DNA of 64,000 bases from Aliihoeflea sp. 40Bstr573 (GCF_024105655.1 NZ_JAAAMH010000001.1:558001-622000); one strand, 5' to 3'; numbered from the stretch's first letter, positions 35,640 through 45,724 are shown. A program made the numbers and translations. The notes: generated by a model from the sequence alone, not told the origin.

Positions 35640-36431
35640 ATGAACGCTTTGATCCCCGCCGCCGTATTCGGCGCCGTTGTTGCGCTTGGCATGGGCGCGG
35701 CCGGCTATGTCGCCGGCTCGTCGCAAGCTCCGGACGCGGTCGCGCCGGCGGCTTCGTCCGCCCCCGACCGCGCCGCGGTCGAAGCGATCGTGCGCGACTA
35801 TCTCGTCACCAATCCAGAAATCATGATCGAGGTCCAGCAGGCGCTTGAAGCCCGCCAGGCGGAGACGCAGCGCGTCGCGCAGACCGAGATCATCCGCTCG
35901 GCCGAAAGCCAGATCTTCAACGCAAGTTATGACGGCATCATCGGCAATCCGGATGGCGACGTCACGATCGTCGAGTTCTTCGATTACAATTGCGGCTACT
36001 GCAAGCGCGCGCTGTCCGACATGGAGGCGCTGGTCGAGCAGGATACGAACCTCCGTTTCGTCCTGAAGGAGTTCCCGATCCTCGGGCCGGATTCGCAGCG
36101 CGCGCATGTCGTCTCCATGGCGTTCCGCAATCTCCTGCCGGAGAATTACGCCGCCTTTCACCGCGACCTCCTCGCCAGCGAGGCGCGCGTCACGGAAGAC
36201 GAGGCGATCCTTGCCGCTGTTTCGCACGGTGCTGACGAAGCCGCGCTTCGGCAGGAAATGCAGAACCCCGACATCATCGCTGCCTTCCAGGAAACCTATG
36301 CGCTGGCCGATCAGCTCTCGATCACCGGTACGCCGTCCTATGTCGTTGGCGGCGAAGTCGTGTTCGGCGCCATGGGCCAGGAGGTTCTGGCGCAGAAAAT
36401 CGAAGAGGTCCGGGCCGAAAATCCCTCCTAA
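35640..36431 (+). CDS. DsbA-family thiol oxidoreductase
   Basis: A 263-residue periplasmic thioredoxin-fold protein. An N-terminal signal anchor (residues 2-24, LIPAAVFGAVVALGMGAAG) is followed by a helix-rich region, then the active site CGYC in FDYNCGYCKRAL and the cis-Pro loop in ITGTPSYVVGGEVVFG. It is of the Com1/ScsC-like DsbA type that oxidises or isomerises disulfides in exported proteins. AAGGA precedes the ATG at 35640. It follows the M48 gene by 22 bases, so the two envelope genes are likely cotranscribed. Confidence 0.92.
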   Translation: MNALIPAAVFGAVVALGMGAAGYVAGSSQAPDAVAPAASSAPDRAAVEAIVRDYLVTNPEIMIEVQQALEARQAETQRVAQTEIIRSAESQIFNASYDGIIGNPDGDVTIVEFFDYNCGYCKRALSDMEALVEQDTNLRFVLKEFPILGPDSQRAHVVSMAFRNLLPENYAAFHRDLLASEARVTEDEAILAAVSHGADEAALRQEMQNPDIIAAFQETYALADQLSITGTPSYVVGGEVVFGAMGQEVLAQKIEEVRAENPS

Positions 36432-36555
36432 TCAAGTTTTCGACATGTTTGTCGCCTGTTGAAGGTGTCGATTGTGTCCGCAGCCTTTGCGTCGCGGAAC
36501 AAGCCGACTATAGAGGGTGCGTCGCGCGAAAAGCGCGCCGCGTGGAAACGTCTGA

Positions 36556-36990
36556 ATGCCCAAGAACATCCTGATCCTCAACGGCCCCAATCTCAACATG
36601 CTCGGCAAGCGCGAGCCCGGCATCTACGGGTCGAAGACGCTCGCCGACATCGAGAGCGATTGTCGCACCGAGGCGCAGAGGCTGGGATACGAGATCGATT
36701 TCCGCCAGTCCAACCTCGAAGGCGAGTTGGTGACCTGGATTCAGCAAGCACCGGACCTTGCCGCAGGCCTCGTCATCAATCCCGCCGGATACGGCCACAC
36801 CTCGATCGCCATGCACGACGCCCTGCGGCTGTTGTCGATGCCGATCGTCGAGGTGCACCTGTCCAACATCCACGCGCGTGAGGAATTCCGTCACAAGACC
36901 ATGGTGGCGCCAGTCGCGACCGGCATGATCTGCGGCTTTGGCCCGATCGGCTACACCTTGGCGCTACAGGCACTTGCCGCCCGGCTTTGA
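36556..36990 (+). CDS. aroQ: 3-dehydroquinate dehydratase, type II
   Basis: A 144-residue type II dehydroquinase of the shikimate pathway. The catalytic Tyr-containing loop follows [37 protein letters not shown] and [17 protein letters not shown] hold the catalytic His and substrate contacts. It lies 31 bases upstream of accB, an arrangement widely conserved in bacteria. Confidence 0.97.
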   Translation: MPKNILILNGPNLNMLGKREPGIYGSKTLADIESDCRTEAQRLGYEIDFRQSNLEGELVTWIQQAPDLAAGLVINPAGYGHTSIAMHDALRLLSMPIVEVHLSNIHAREEFRHKTMVAPVATGMICGFGPIGYTLALQALAARL

Positions 36991-37021
36991 CCGGAGAAAA
37001 CCAAGAAAAAGGGCGAAATCA

Positions 37022-37495
37022 ATGTCGACGAAGAAAGCCGGCGTAGACCAGCAACTGATCCGCGAACTGGCGGGCATCCTGAACGACACCAACCTGTCGG
37101 AGATCGAGGTCGAGCAGGACGATCTGCGCATCCGCGTCTCGCGCCAGGCGGCAGCGCCGATCCAGGCCTATGCCCCGGCCTATGCGCCCGCGCCGGCCAA
37201 TCACCCCGCGCCCGCCGCCACCGAGGAGCGGCCGGCTGCGACCGGCGCCGCCGATCCCACCAGGAACGCCGTTCCCTCACCGATGGTCGGCACCGCCTAT
37301 TTGTCTCCCTCTCCCGGCGCACGTCCCTTCATCGAGGTCGGACAGTCGATCAAGGAAGGCCAGACGCTCCTCATCATCGAGGCGATGAAGACGATGAACC
37401 AGATTCCGGCGCCGCGTTCCGGCAAGGTCACTGCGATCCTTTGCGAGGACGCGCAGCCGGTCGAGTTCGGAGAGCCACTGGTCGTTATCGAATAG
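37022..37495 (+). CDS. accB: biotin carboxyl carrier protein of acetyl-CoA carboxylase
   Basis: A 157-residue BCCP. The N-terminal part ([23 protein letters not shown]) is the usual AccB oligomerisation region, an Ala/Pro-rich flexible linker follows, and the C-terminal lipoyl/biotinyl domain has the biotinylated Lys in [12 protein letters not shown] at 37022 starts the family N-terminus. accC begins eight bases after the stop. Confidence 0.97.
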   Translation: MSTKKAGVDQQLIRELAGILNDTNLSEIEVEQDDLRIRVSRQAAAPIQAYAPAYAPAPANHPAPAATEERPAATGAADPTRNAVPSPMVGTAYLSPSPGARPFIEVGQSIKEGQTLLIIEAMKTMNQIPAPRSGKVTAILCEDAQPVEFGEPLVVIE

Positions 37496-37503
37496 GAGCG
37501 ACC

Positions 37504-38847
37504 ATGTTTCAGAAGATCCTCATCGCCAATCGCGGCGAAATCGCGCTTCGCATCCTGCGCGCGGCGAAGGAGCTGGGCATCCAGACCGTCGCCGTCCACT
37601 CGACGGCCGACGCCAATGCCATGCATGTGCGTCTTGCCGACGAGAGCGTGTGCATCGGCCCGCCGCCCTCGCGCGACAGCTACCTCAATATCCACCAGAT
37701 CGTCGCGGCCTGCGAGATCACCGGCGCCGACGCGATCCATCCCGGCTACGGCTTCCTGTCGGAGAACGCCAAGTTCGCCGATATCCTCGCCGCCCACAAC
37801 ATCACCTTCATCGGCCCCTCGGGCGACCACATCCGCGTGATGGGCGACAAGATCGAGGCCAAGCGCACAGCCAAGCGCCTCGGCATTCCGGTCGTTCCCG
37901 GCTCTGAAGGCGGCGTGACGGACGAAGGCGAAGCCAAGCGCATTGCCGCCGACATCGGCTATCCCGTCATCATCAAGGCTTCGGCAGGCGGCGGCGGACG
38001 CGGCATGAAGGTGGCCCGCTCGGAGGACGAACTGTCGGTCGCCCTCCAGACCGCACGCTCGGAAGCCGCAGCGGCGTTTGGCGACGACGCCGTCTATATC
38101 GAAAAGTATCTCGAAAAGCCGCGCCACATCGAGGTGCAGGTGCTCGGAGACGGACGCGGCAATGCCGTGCATCTGGGCGAGCGCGACTGCTCGCTGCAGC
38201 GCCGCCACCAGAAGGTCTGGGAGGAAGCGACGTCGCCGGCCCTCAACGCCGCCGAACGCTCCAAGATCGGCGAAACCGTCTCGAAGGCGATCGGCGATCT
38301 GGGCTATTCGGGCGCCGGCACGATCGAGTTCCTGTACGAAAACGGCGAGTTCTACTTCATCGAGATGAACACCCGTCTGCAGGTCGAGCATCCGGTGACG
38401 GAGGCGATCACCGGCATCGATCTCGTGCACGAACAGATCCGCGTCGCGTCGGGCAGCGGCCTGTCGGTCACGCAGGACGACATCCGCTTCAACGGCCACG
38501 CCATCGAGTGCCGCATCAATGCCGAGGACGCGCGCACCTTCGTGCCCTCGCCCGGCACGGTGACGACGTTCCACACGCCAGGCGGGCTCGGCGTGCGCGT
38601 CGATTCGGCGGTCTATTCGGGCTACAAGATCCCGCCCTACTATGACAGCCTGATCGGCAAGCTGATCGTCCACGGCCGCAACCGCGTGGAGTGCATGATG
38701 CGCCTTCGCCGCGCGCTCGACGAATTCGTCGTCGACGGCATCAACACCACACTCCCGCTCTTCCGCGACCTCGTCGGCAATCCGGACATCGCCAATGGCG
38801 ATTACGACATCCACTGGCTGGAAAAGTACCTGGCCGGGAACCCCTGA
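37504..38847 (+). CDS. accC: biotin carboxylase of acetyl-CoA carboxylase
   Basis: A 447-residue ATP-grasp enzyme that carboxylates the biotin on AccB, the first step of fatty-acid synthesis. It has the N-terminal [16 protein letters not shown], the glycine-rich ATP lid [26 protein letters not shown] and the catalytic [16 protein letters not shown]. It is cotranslated with accB. The downstream aat gene starts 13 bases after the stop. Confidence 0.97.
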   Translation: MFQKILIANRGEIALRILRAAKELGIQTVAVHSTADANAMHVRLADESVCIGPPPSRDSYLNIHQIVAACEITGADAIHPGYGFLSENAKFADILAAHNITFIGPSGDHIRVMGDKIEAKRTAKRLGIPVVPGSEGGVTDEGEAKRIAADIGYPVIIKASAGGGGRGMKVARSEDELSVALQTARSEAAAAFGDDAVYIEKYLEKPRHIEVQVLGDGRGNAVHLGERDCSLQRRHQKVWEEATSPALNAAERSKIGETVSKAIGDLGYSGAGTIEFLYENGEFYFIEMNTRLQVEHPVTEAITGIDLVHEQIRVASGSGLSVTQDDIRFNGHAIECRINAEDARTFVPSPGTVTTFHTPGGLGVRVDSAVYSGYKIPPYYDSLIGKLIVHGRNRVECMMRLRRALDEFVVDGINTTLPLFRDLVGNPDIANGDYDIHWLEKYLAGNP

Positions 38848-38860
38848 GAGCCGTGGTGAA

Positions 38861-39475
38861 ATGAGCCGGCCCTTCGCTCCCGGTTTCACGATCCCGACCG
38901 ATCTCCTGCTGCGTGCCTACGCGGCAGGAGTATTCCCGATGGCGGAGAATGCAGGCGATCCGGAGATTTTCTGGGTGCGGCCGGAAATGCGCGGCATCCT
39001 GCCGCTCGACGATTTCCACGTTCCGCGCAGCCTCGCAAAGACCGTCCGCCGATCGCACTTCGAGATCCGCTACGACACGGATTTCGAAGGCGTCATAGCT
39101 GGCTGCGGCGCGGCGCGGCCCGGGCGGCCGAATACGTGGATCAACCTGCCGATACGTGCAGCCTATGCGCGGCTTTTCGCCATCGGCCACTGCCATACCG
39201 TTGAAGCCTGGAAGGACGGCGAACTCGTCGGCGGGCTTTACGGGGTGACGCTCGGACGCGTCTTTTTTGGCGAGAGCATGTTCAGCCTTGCGCGGGACGC
39301 CTCGAAGGTCTGCCTCGTGGCCCTCGTGGAACGCCTGCGCGACAAGGGCTTCGATCTTCTGGATACGCAGTTCACGACTGAGCACCTGAAGCGTTTCGGT
39401 GCAATCGACGTGCCACGGCGCAAATACGAAACGATGCTGGAAAGGGCGCTCGACGGAGAACCCGCGGAATTCTAG
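38861..39475 (+). CDS. aat: leucyl/phenylalanyl-tRNA-protein transferase
   Basis: A 204-residue L/F-transferase that adds Leu or Phe to N-terminal Arg/Lys, making N-degrons for ClpAP. Family motifs are seen: [50 protein letters not shown] and [16 protein letters not shown]. It is part of the aroQ-accB-accC-aat run. The last four bases overlap the convergent DUF2155 gene. Confidence 0.95.
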   Translation: MSRPFAPGFTIPTDLLLRAYAAGVFPMAENAGDPEIFWVRPEMRGILPLDDFHVPRSLAKTVRRSHFEIRYDTDFEGVIAGCGAARPGRPNTWINLPIRAAYARLFAIGHCHTVEAWKDGELVGGLYGVTLGRVFFGESMFSLARDASKVCLVALVERLRDKGFDLLDTQFTTEHLKRFGAIDVPRRKYETMLERALDGEPAEF

Positions 39476-40008
39476 CCGGCAGCGGACTCAGGCGCCGGCA
39501 CCTCTGACTCTTGTTTGCAGGCTTTCAGCCACACGTCGTAGACGGCGTGCTCGACGGCGTTGAGACCGGGGCTTTCGGCAAACATCCAGCCGGAGAAAAT
39601 GCGCCTGATCTTGCGGTCGAGCGTGATCTCGTCAACCTCGACGAAGCCGTCCGTTCGCGGCTCCTGACCCTCTGCGGACGAATAGCACACGCGCGGCGTC
39701 ACCTGCAGTGCGCCAAACTGTACCGTCTCGTCCACATAAACGTCGAAGGAGATGATGCGGCCGGTGATCTTGTCGATGCCGGAGAATTCGGCGACCGGGT
39801 TCTTCACGCGCTGGATCGGCACCTCGGTCGGCGCCTCCTCCATCGGCAGGTCCTCGAACGAGCCACCCTCGTTAGGCGCCTCTTCGTAGATGAATTCGTC
39901 GTCCTGCGGCAGGTCGAACTGCAGATCCTGCGCGAACGAACTGCCGGGCACGGCAAGTCCGGTTGCGAAGACAAGTCCCGCAAATGCGCCCGCCAGTCTA
40001 GAATTCAT
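39472..40008 (-). CDS. DUF2155 domain exported protein
   Basis: A 178-residue protein with a signal peptide (residues 1-27, ending SSFAQ), an acidic linker and a DUF2155 domain from about residue 75 ([69 protein letters not shown]). The function is unknown; the family is confined mainly to alphaproteobacteria and usually sits beside aat and the NDUFA12 gene, as here. ATG at 40008 gives the better signal peptide; ATG at 40032 is also in frame. Confidence 0.88.
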   Translation of the reverse strand: MNSRLAGAFAGLVFATGLAVPGSSFAQDLQFDLPQDDEFIYEEAPNEGGSFEDLPMEEAPTEVPIQRVKNPVAEFSGIDKITGRIISFDVYVDETVQFGALQVTPRVCYSSAEGQEPRTDGFVEVDEITLDRKIRRIFSGWMFAESPGLNAVEHAVYDVWLKACKQESEVPAPESAAG

Positions 40009-40081
40009 GCCTGCAGCCCCGTTCCCTAGCATCGCGTCCTGACCAGCCTATCCGCCGATTGTGGCGATTATGGTCTCGTCG

Positions 40082-40480
40082 TCAGTTGCCGGGCGTCCAG
40101 GCGTCGTAGTCGCCGGTCACGCGCGGGCGCTGCTCCTGCGTGACGACCGACCCTTTCGGCCGGTAGGCAAATCTGGTGCCCGTCAGGTTCGGCAGATGCG
40201 GCCTCTGCCACTCGTGCGGCCGGTAGTGTTCGTCCTTCGGCGGCGTGTCGACGCGGTGATGCATCCAGCCATGCCAGCCGGGCGGGATCATGCTGGCTTC
40301 CGCATAGTCCTTGTAGATCACCCAGCGGCGCGTGCGTCCCTCGGTGTCGACGCCGCCCTCGTAGTATAGGTTTCCGAACTCGTCCTCGCCGACCGGCTTG
40401 CCATGCCGCCAGGTGTGAAAGCGCGTACCGAGCGTCTGGCCGTTCCACCAGGTGAAGAACTGCGTGAAGAAAGATTTCAT
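40082..40480 (-). CDS. NDUFA12-family complex I accessory subunit
   Basis: A 132-residue homologue of mitochondrial NDUFA12/B17.2, a supernumerary subunit of NADH:ubiquinone oxidoreductase found in alphaproteobacteria. Recognisable segments: FFTWWNGQTLGTRFHTWRHG, DEFGNLYYEGG, RRWVIYKDYAEASMIPPGWHGWMHH and TGTRFAYRPKG. In-frame starts exist at 40492 (GTG), 40486 and 40480; the last begins the conserved region. It is upstream of DUF2155 on the same strand. Confidence 0.93.
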   Translation of the reverse strand: MKSFFTQFFTWWNGQTLGTRFHTWRHGKPVGEDEFGNLYYEGGVDTEGRTRRWVIYKDYAEASMIPPGWHGWMHHRVDTPPKDEHYRPHEWQRPHLPNLTGTRFAYRPKGSVVTQEQRPRVTGDYDAWTPGN

Positions 40481-40555
40481 AGACATTCGCACATCCGCAA
40501 CTGGGTGCCCAATCGTTCCCGCCTTATGGCGTTCCGGGCTGTCGATGACAAGGGC

Positions 40556-41056
40556 TCAGTCAGCCCACATGATCGGCCGTTCATAGATATCGGCCGCGAT
40601 CCCGGAGTCGGGCCGTCCGCAGTTCGTCGTTTGTCCAACCTTGGCAAAACCCTGCGCGAGATAGAATGCGACGGCCTTCGCATTCGCCTCCTCGACTTCG
40701 AGCCGAACCTTGTCCGCATCGGGAAAGCAGCCCTCGATCTCGTCGAGCAGCAACGCGCCAATGCCGTGGCCCTGGCTGTCCGGCCGCACATAAAGTTGGT
40801 GCAGCATCACGGTCTTGCCCTCGTCGACGGCCGTCGCAAACGCAACGCCACCGATCGCCGTCCCGTCGTCAGCCAGGAGGAATTCCGACAAAGGCGTTTC
40901 GAGCCGCTCCTCGAGCGCGGGCATCGAATGCCATTCGGCGACGATCTCGTTGACGCGCTCCTCACCATAGATGGCGTCGTAGGTAGCGTGCCACGTCTCG
41001 GCGAGAAGCGCCTGCACCGCCTTGAGGTCACGCTTCGAGACGGTGCGCACGAACAC
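40556..41056 (-). CDS. GNAT family N-acetyltransferase
   Basis: A 166-residue GNAT acetyltransferase. The acetyl-CoA-binding motif A is LYVRPDSQGHGIGALLLDEIE, with the following EVEEANAKAVAFYLAQGFAKVG typical of motif B. The substrate is unknown. The GTG start at 41056 shares its G with the TAG stop of gatB, so it is translationally coupled to gatB. Confidence 0.88.
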   Translation of the reverse strand: MFVRTVSKRDLKAVQALLAETWHATYDAIYGEERVNEIVAEWHSMPALEERLETPLSEFLLADDGTAIGGVAFATAVDEGKTVMLHQLYVRPDSQGHGIGALLLDEIEGCFPDADKVRLEVEEANAKAVAFYLAQGFAKVGQTTNCGRPDSGIAADIYERPIMWAD

Positions 41057-42555
41057 TATTCGATCCCCAGCCGCGCCTTGACGAGGTCGTTGACAGCCTG
41101 CGGATTGGCCTTGCCGCCGGTCGCCTTCATCACCTGGCCGACGAACCAGCCAGCCATGGTCGGCTTGGCGCGCGCCTGCTCGACCTTGTCGGGATTGGCG
41201 GCGATGACGTCGTCGACCGCCTTTTCGATCGCCCCCGTGTCGGTCACCTGCTTCATGCCGCGCGTCTCGACGATCTCGCGCGGATCGCCGCCTTCGTTCC
41301 AGACGATCTCGAAGAGGTCCTTGGCGATCTTGCCCGAAATCATCCCTTCCTTGATCAGCGCGATGATCGCGCCAAGCTGGTCGGGTGAGACCGGTGATTC
41401 GTCGATGTCCTTGCCGGCCTTGTTCAGCGCGCCGAGAAGGTCGTTGATGACCCAGTTGGCGGCGGCCTTGCCATCGCGTCCTTCGGCAACCTTCTCGAAA
41501 TAGTCGGCAATCGCCTTGTCCGAGACGAGGATCGACGCGTCGTAAACGGACAGGCCAATGCTTTCGATCAGTCGCGCGCGCTTGTCGTCCGGCAGTTCGG
41601 GCAGATGTGCGGCGAGCGCGTCGACATAGGCCTGGTCGAACTCGAGCGGCAGAAGGTCCGGATCGGGGAAGTAGCGATAGTCATGCGCCTCTTCCTTGGA
41701 GCGCATAGAGCGCGTCTCGCCCTTGGTCGGGTCGAAAAGCCGCGTTTCCTGGTCAATCGAGCCGCCGTCTTCGAGGATCGCGATCTGGCGCCGGGCCTCC
41801 GACTCGATCGCCTGGCCGATGAAACGGATAGAATTGACGTTCTTGATCTCGCAGCGCGTACCGAAAGGTTCGCCCGGGCGACGTACGGAGACATTGACGT
41901 CGGCGCGTAGCGAGCCCTCGTCCATATTGCCGTCGCAGGTGCCCAGATACCGCATGATGGTGCGCAGCTTGGTCACGTACGCCTTGGCCTCATCGGCCGA
42001 GCGGATATCCGGCTTGGAGACGATCTCCATCAACGCCACGCCTGACCGGTTCAGGTCCACGTAGGACATGGTCGGATGCTGGTCGTGCAGCGACTTGCCC
42101 GCATCCTGTTCGAGGTGAAGCCGCTCGATGCCGACCTCGATCTCCTCGAACTCGCCCTTCTTGTCGGGACCGACGGAGACGAGCACCACGCCCTCGCCGA
42201 CGATCGGCTGCTTGAACTGCGAGATCTGGTAGCCCTGCGGCAGGTCCGGATAGAAGTAGTTCTTCCGGTCGAAGACCGAACGGTGATTGATCTGCGCCTT
42301 CAGGCCAAGCCCGGTGCGAACCGCCTGCTTGACGCATTCCTCGTTGATGACCGGCAGCATGCCCGGCATGGCCGCGTCGACGAGGCTGACATTCGAATTG
42401 GGGGCTGCACCGAACGTCGTCGACGCACCCGAAAAAAGCTTCGACTGCGACGAAACCTGTGCGTGGATTTCCATGCCGATGATGATCTCCCAATCACCGG
42501 TAGCCCCGGAAATCAGGCGCTTGGGATCGGGCGTGCGGGTATCAATGAGCGTCAT
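41056..42555 (-). CDS. gatB: Asp-tRNA(Asn)/Glu-tRNA(Gln) amidotransferase subunit B
   Basis: A 499-residue GatB, the kinase/tRNA-binding subunit of the GatCAB complex that turns misacylated Glu-tRNA(Gln) or Asp-tRNA(Asn) into the correct forms. Cradle-domain motifs are [39 protein letters not shown] and [12 protein letters not shown]; the C-terminal YqeY-like tail (from about residue 420) binds tRNA. gatC and gatA are not in the window. Confidence 0.97.
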   Translation of the reverse strand: MTLIDTRTPDPKRLISGATGDWEIIIGMEIHAQVSSQSKLFSGASTTFGAAPNSNVSLVDAAMPGMLPVINEECVKQAVRTGLGLKAQINHRSVFDRKNYFYPDLPQGYQISQFKQPIVGEGVVLVSVGPDKKGEFEEIEVGIERLHLEQDAGKSLHDQHPTMSYVDLNRSGVALMEIVSKPDIRSADEAKAYVTKLRTIMRYLGTCDGNMDEGSLRADVNVSVRRPGEPFGTRCEIKNVNSIRFIGQAIESEARRQIAILEDGGSIDQETRLFDPTKGETRSMRSKEEAHDYRYFPDPDLLPLEFDQAYVDALAAHLPELPDDKRARLIESIGLSVYDASILVSDKAIADYFEKVAEGRDGKAAANWVINDLLGALNKAGKDIDESPVSPDQLGAIIALIKEGMISGKIAKDLFEIVWNEGGDPREIVETRGMKQVTDTGAIEKAVDDVIAANPDKVEQARAKPTMAGWFVGQVMKATGGKANPQAVNDLVKARLGIE

Positions 42556-42645
42556 CGTCTGCCTGGCGTTCGCGATGGTCGGAAGTGTTCCGGTTGGCTA
42601 GACCAATCGCGCGCGCGAGGCAAGGTTTTCGCGAGGACGAGCCGG

Positions 42646-43077
42646 TCAGGCCGTCGCGATATAGTGGCGAATCTCGTCAGCTTCGCGCTCGACGTCCTCG
42701 ATCCGCTGCTTGACCACGTCGCCGATCGACACGATGCCTGCCAGTCTCCCCTCGCGCTCGACGGGCAGGTGGCGAAAGCGCCCGCGAGTCATGATCTCCA
42801 TCACCTGGTTCACCGTGTGGCCTTCCTGGCAGGTCTTCACCCTGGCGGTCATGGCGCTGGAGATGGCCTCGTCGAGAGCGGCCGCGCCGCGCAGGGCGAT
42901 CTGGCGAACGATGTCGCGCTCGGAAAGAATGCCGGCGATCTTCGAACCTTCTTTGGTGACCACGACAGCGCCGATCCGCCTTTCGCTCAGGAGCCGCGCC
43001 GCTTGGGCGAGCGTCATCGTCGGCTCGACGGTCACCACGTCGCGTCCCTTGGCGTCAAGAATTGTCTTCACCGTCAT
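42646..43077 (-). CDS. twin CBS domain protein
   Basis: A 143-residue protein made of two CBS domains, ERRIGAVVVTKEGSKIAGILSERDIV in the first and GRFRHLPVEREGRLAGIVSIGDVV in the second. Tandem CBS pairs bind adenosine nucleotides and act as energy sensors for partner proteins. No partner domain is fused, and the target is unknown. It lies between gatB and the rhomboid gene on the same strand, but 92-bp gaps on both sides make an operon uncertain. Confidence 0.9.
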   Translation of the reverse strand: MTVKTILDAKGRDVVTVEPTMTLAQAARLLSERRIGAVVVTKEGSKIAGILSERDIVRQIALRGAAALDEAISSAMTARVKTCQEGHTVNQVMEIMTRGRFRHLPVEREGRLAGIVSIGDVVKQRIEDVEREADEIRHYIATA

Positions 43078-43169
43078 GCGCAGACCTCCTCTATGACATT
43101 CACGCCGGCATGGTGCGCCCGGTTCGGGTGCTTTTCAAGCGCCGCCCCATCAAGGGAAATGTCGTGTCG

Positions 43170-43892
43170 TCAGCGGCGGTCGAAAAGAGCGAGGCCGAAA
43201 AATCCTGCCAGGAGGCCGCCGATATGCGCCTCCCAGGCGATCTGTCCGACGCCCGGCGAGGCGAATCCCAGCCCCATCGCCAGGTTGATGACGAACCAGG
43301 TCAGCAGGAACATGAAGGTAATGCGGTGGCGCAGCACCACGCCGACGGGAAGGATCGGCCCGGTGAAGGCTGGCTTGCCCGCAAAGCGGTCGATCTGGAA
43401 GGCAAACCGGGCGGCCGCGCCCATCATGCCCGAAATCGCTCCGGACGCGCCGACAACCGGCGTGGGATCGCCCGAATGCAGGACATAGTGAAGGGCAACT
43501 GCAGCTAGCGCGGTGAAGAGCCAGAAGGCAATGAAGCGCACCGCTCCGATGCGATGCGCCAGCGGCGAACCGAAGGCTGCCAGCCAGACCATGTTGACCG
43601 CCAGATGCGCGATGCCCCCGTGGAGAAAAGCATAGGTGACAGGTCCGGCATAAGCATAGGCGTCGATAACATACTGCCCCGAATAGCGGATCGGAATGAA
43701 AGCAAAACGCGCAATGACGCCGATATCCTGCTGTTCCGAAAGGACCAGCATCCGAACCGCATGAATGCCCACGCAGATCGCGAGCAGCGCGACGACGACC
43801 GTAGGCAGGTTGAAAACCGGCTCGCGCCGCGGCGGCGGCGTCTCGCGCCACTCGTCGTCGGAATGGGTATGAGTGGGGCGTAGCTGGTCCAT
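43170..43892 (-). CDS. rhomboid family intramembrane protease
   Basis: A 240-residue membrane protein with about six helices. The catalytic Ser is in VVGASGAISGMMG (GxSG-type) and the catalytic His in EAHIGGLLAGF on the last helix; HGGIAHLAVNMVWL is the helix-2 family motif. Rhomboids cleave transmembrane substrates, and the substrate here is unknown. ATG at 43892 with GAGAG upstream is preferred. The in-frame extension to 44057 runs through a terminator-like hairpin and is unlikely. Confidence 0.9.
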   Translation of the reverse strand: MDQLRPTHTHSDDEWRETPPPRREPVFNLPTVVVALLAICVGIHAVRMLVLSEQQDIGVIARFAFIPIRYSGQYVIDAYAYAGPVTYAFLHGGIAHLAVNMVWLAAFGSPLAHRIGAVRFIAFWLFTALAAVALHYVLHSGDPTPVVGASGAISGMMGAAARFAFQIDRFAGKPAFTGPILPVGVVLRHRITFMFLLTWFVINLAMGLGFASPGVGQIAWEAHIGGLLAGFFGLALFDRR

Positions 43893-43955
43893 CGTGCTCT
43901 CTCGCGCGTCAGCCCCGACATAGAGCGCCAAACAGCCAGCCGCCAGTGCGTGCGC

Positions 43956-43991
43956 AAAAAGAAAGCCGCTCGAAGCGATGCTTCGAACGGC
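43956..43991 (-). terminator. rho-independent terminator upstream of rhomboid gene
   Basis: On the minus strand GCCG-T-TCGAAGC-ATC-GCTTCGA-G-CGGC forms an 11-bp stem with one mismatch, followed by TTTCTTTTT. It lies 64 bases before the rhomboid start and downstream of no annotated minus-strand gene, so it must end either a small RNA or the rhomboid leader. Confidence 0.75.
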
Positions 43992-44060
43992 CAATCGAGC
44001 CCCCTGCTCCCGCTGCGCGACCTGAGTTGCGCCGAGGTATTTGCTTCCCGTAGCCAAAAG
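43956..44060 (-). ncRNA. candidate small RNA or leader RNA
   Basis: The 350 bases between the divergent rhomboid and PAS genes hold no supported ORF but contain the minus-strand terminator at 43991-43956. A TTGACG -35-like box on the minus strand at about 44094-44089 would place a start near 44060 and give a GC-rich RNA of about 100 bases ending in U-rich sequence. The -10 region is poor, so the 5' end is a guess. An attenuator in the rhomboid leader is the alternative. The rest of 43893-44242 holds TTAACC-rich sequence and nothing else recognised. Confidence 0.35.
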
Positions 44061-44242
44061 CTCTCACGGCCTTGAGCTGCTGGCAACGTCAATCTTTCAT
44101 TAACCTTAACGGCCCTCAGAAGCGTTAAGAACTCCTAACGGGGCTGGCACGCCCCCTGTATCCTTGGCCATGTGATGACCATCTGGCGATCCGATTCGTC
44201 TCGTTTCGGGACGGATCGGCAAGAAACTGGGAGCAGGCACTG

Positions 44243-44857
44243 ATGAAAAAGGAGGGCACGATCGCGATGTTCCGATACTGGGACATGCTACGCGCCGGCC
44301 GCCCTTCCCCGTTTCGCACGCAGATCGACCCGACGGCGATCAAGGGGCGCCTGCCCGACACCTTCATTCTGGAATTCGACGACTCGAACGAACTGCGCTT
44401 CCGCCTCGCCGGCACGAATATATGCGCTGTCTTCGGACGCGAGTTGCGGCATCTTCCCTTCGCACAGATCTGGCGCGAGGAAGACCAGGAGGCCGTTGGC
44501 GCGCTCGCCAGGGCGACCTTGCTGCAGGAGGCCGTGGTGCTCGCCGAAGCGCGCGGAACCAGCCGCCAGGGGCGCCGGGCGACTTTCGAGGTCCTTCTTC
44601 TGCCGCTCGACGCCGGTCCAGGCCAACCCCGAGCCATCGGCCTTGCAACGCCGGTCGATCGCCCCTTCTGGATGGGCGCGCACGCAATCGAGAACCTGCA
44701 ACTCGATGAAGCGCGGCTGATCGACACCGACGCCCCTCCGGCGCTCGATATCGGCGCGCAGGCGCCCAGCCTTGCGCCAGAAGACCTCGAACCTGCTGAC
44801 CGGGAACGCACTCGCCGCGTGCGCCACCTCGTCGTCCTGGACGGCGGACGCAGCTAA
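44243..44857 (+). CDS. PAS_5 domain protein
   Basis: A 204-residue protein with a PAS_5 domain of the rhizobial kind: MFRYWDMLRAGRPSPFRTQIDP, LPDTFILEFDDSNELRFRLAGTNICAVFGREL, IGLATPVDRPFWMG. No effector domain is fused. A flexible acidic tail ends the protein. Such proteins are found next to PilZ genes in Hyphomicrobiales and may feed a sensory cue into c-di-GMP signalling, but this is unproven. ATG at 44243 is used, with GGGAG nine bases upstream. Confidence 0.85.
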   Translation: MKKEGTIAMFRYWDMLRAGRPSPFRTQIDPTAIKGRLPDTFILEFDDSNELRFRLAGTNICAVFGRELRHLPFAQIWREEDQEAVGALARATLLQEAVVLAEARGTSRQGRRATFEVLLLPLDAGPGQPRAIGLATPVDRPFWMGAHAIENLQLDEARLIDTDAPPALDIGAQAPSLAPEDLEPADRERTRRVRHLVVLDGGRS

Positions 44858-45006
44858 CGGCGCGGCCGGTTCGAAGGTTGGGGGCCGTGCATCTGTCAAC
44901 TTGGTGTTCGACCTTTGCAGATTACGCCATGTTAACGACTAAGGCGCTATTTTGACCACCAGTCAGTTGGACACGTCCGACGGAATTGGCGGGGCCTGAG
45001 ACGAAG

Positions 45007-45618
45007 ATGAGTTCAGCGGCGGTACAGATCGCTCCGACAAGAAGCGAACGTCGCGGTTTCCAGCGCGTGCGTGTGAAGATCTATGGTCGTTTCATGCTTG
45101 AGGACCGCTCCGAGTATCCCTGCCAGGTCATCGACATGTCCCCCGGCGACGTCGCTTTGCGCGCCGAGCGTCCCGGCGAGCCCGGCGAACGGGTGATCGC
45201 CTATCTCGACCATATCGGCCGCATCGAGGGCGTGGTCACGCGCCTGACCGAAGACGGCTTCGCCATGACCGTCATCGCATCGGAACGCAAGCGTGAGAAG
45301 CTCGCTGCCCAGCTCACCTGGCTTGCCAACAAGCACGAGCTCGACCTGCCTGAGGATCGGCGCCACCAGCGTATCGCGCCGCGCAACCCGATCACCGTCC
45401 TGCAACTTGGCGACGGCCGGCAATATCAATGCCGCATCGTCGATCTTTCGCTCTCCGGTGCCGCCGTTGAGATCAATGTCCGTCCGGCGCTCGGCGTACA
45501 GGTTACGCTCGGGGCCATGCGCGGCCAGGTCGTGCGCCATTTCCAGGACGGCATCGCTATCGAGTTCGCCGCCTTGCAGCAAGAGGAAACGCTGGACGCC
45601 GCCTTCTCCGACCGCTGA
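45007..45618 (+). CDS. double PilZ domain protein
   Basis: A 203-residue cytoplasmic protein with two PilZ-like domains. The first is RRGFQRVRVKIYGRFMLEDR with CQVIDMSPGDVALRA, the second RRHQRIAPRNPITVLQLGD with CRIVDLSLSGAAVEI. RxxxR and D/NxSxxG motifs, the c-di-GMP contacts, are present in the second (RRHQR, DLSLSG) and partly in the first (DMSPGDV). It is a likely c-di-GMP receptor. ATG at 45007 is chosen; an in-frame TTG 21 bases earlier has no clear site. It ends at a strong terminator. Confidence 0.9.
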   Translation: MSSAAVQIAPTRSERRGFQRVRVKIYGRFMLEDRSEYPCQVIDMSPGDVALRAERPGEPGERVIAYLDHIGRIEGVVTRLTEDGFAMTVIASERKREKLAAQLTWLANKHELDLPEDRRHQRIAPRNPITVLQLGDGRQYQCRIVDLSLSGAAVEINVRPALGVQVTLGAMRGQVVRHFQDGIAIEFAALQQEETLDAAFSDR

Positions 45619-45643
45619 TCGAAAATTCCAGAAACCATCATAA

Positions 45644-45669
45644 GGGCTGGCCTCGCGCCGGCCCTTTTT
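45644..45669 (+). terminator. rho-independent terminator after PilZ gene
   Basis: The stem GGGCTGGC/GCCGGCCC with a CTCGC loop is followed by TTTTT. Confidence 0.9.
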
Positions 45670-45724
45670 GCGTCAAAAGCCGTTCGGATCACATGGTTAC
45701 TATTGGATGAAGTGAAATTCGACA

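Noticed and set aside
44098-44140. TTAACC-rich stretch resembling CtrA boxes
   Set aside because: No TTAA-N7-TTAA spacing is met exactly; only loose matches were found here and near 44930, 49085 and 49985.
44130-44160. TGGCAC-containing RpoN-like -24/-12 promoter before the PAS gene
   Set aside because: The -12 element lacks the required GC (CTGT instead of TTGC), so it is not a sigma-54 site.
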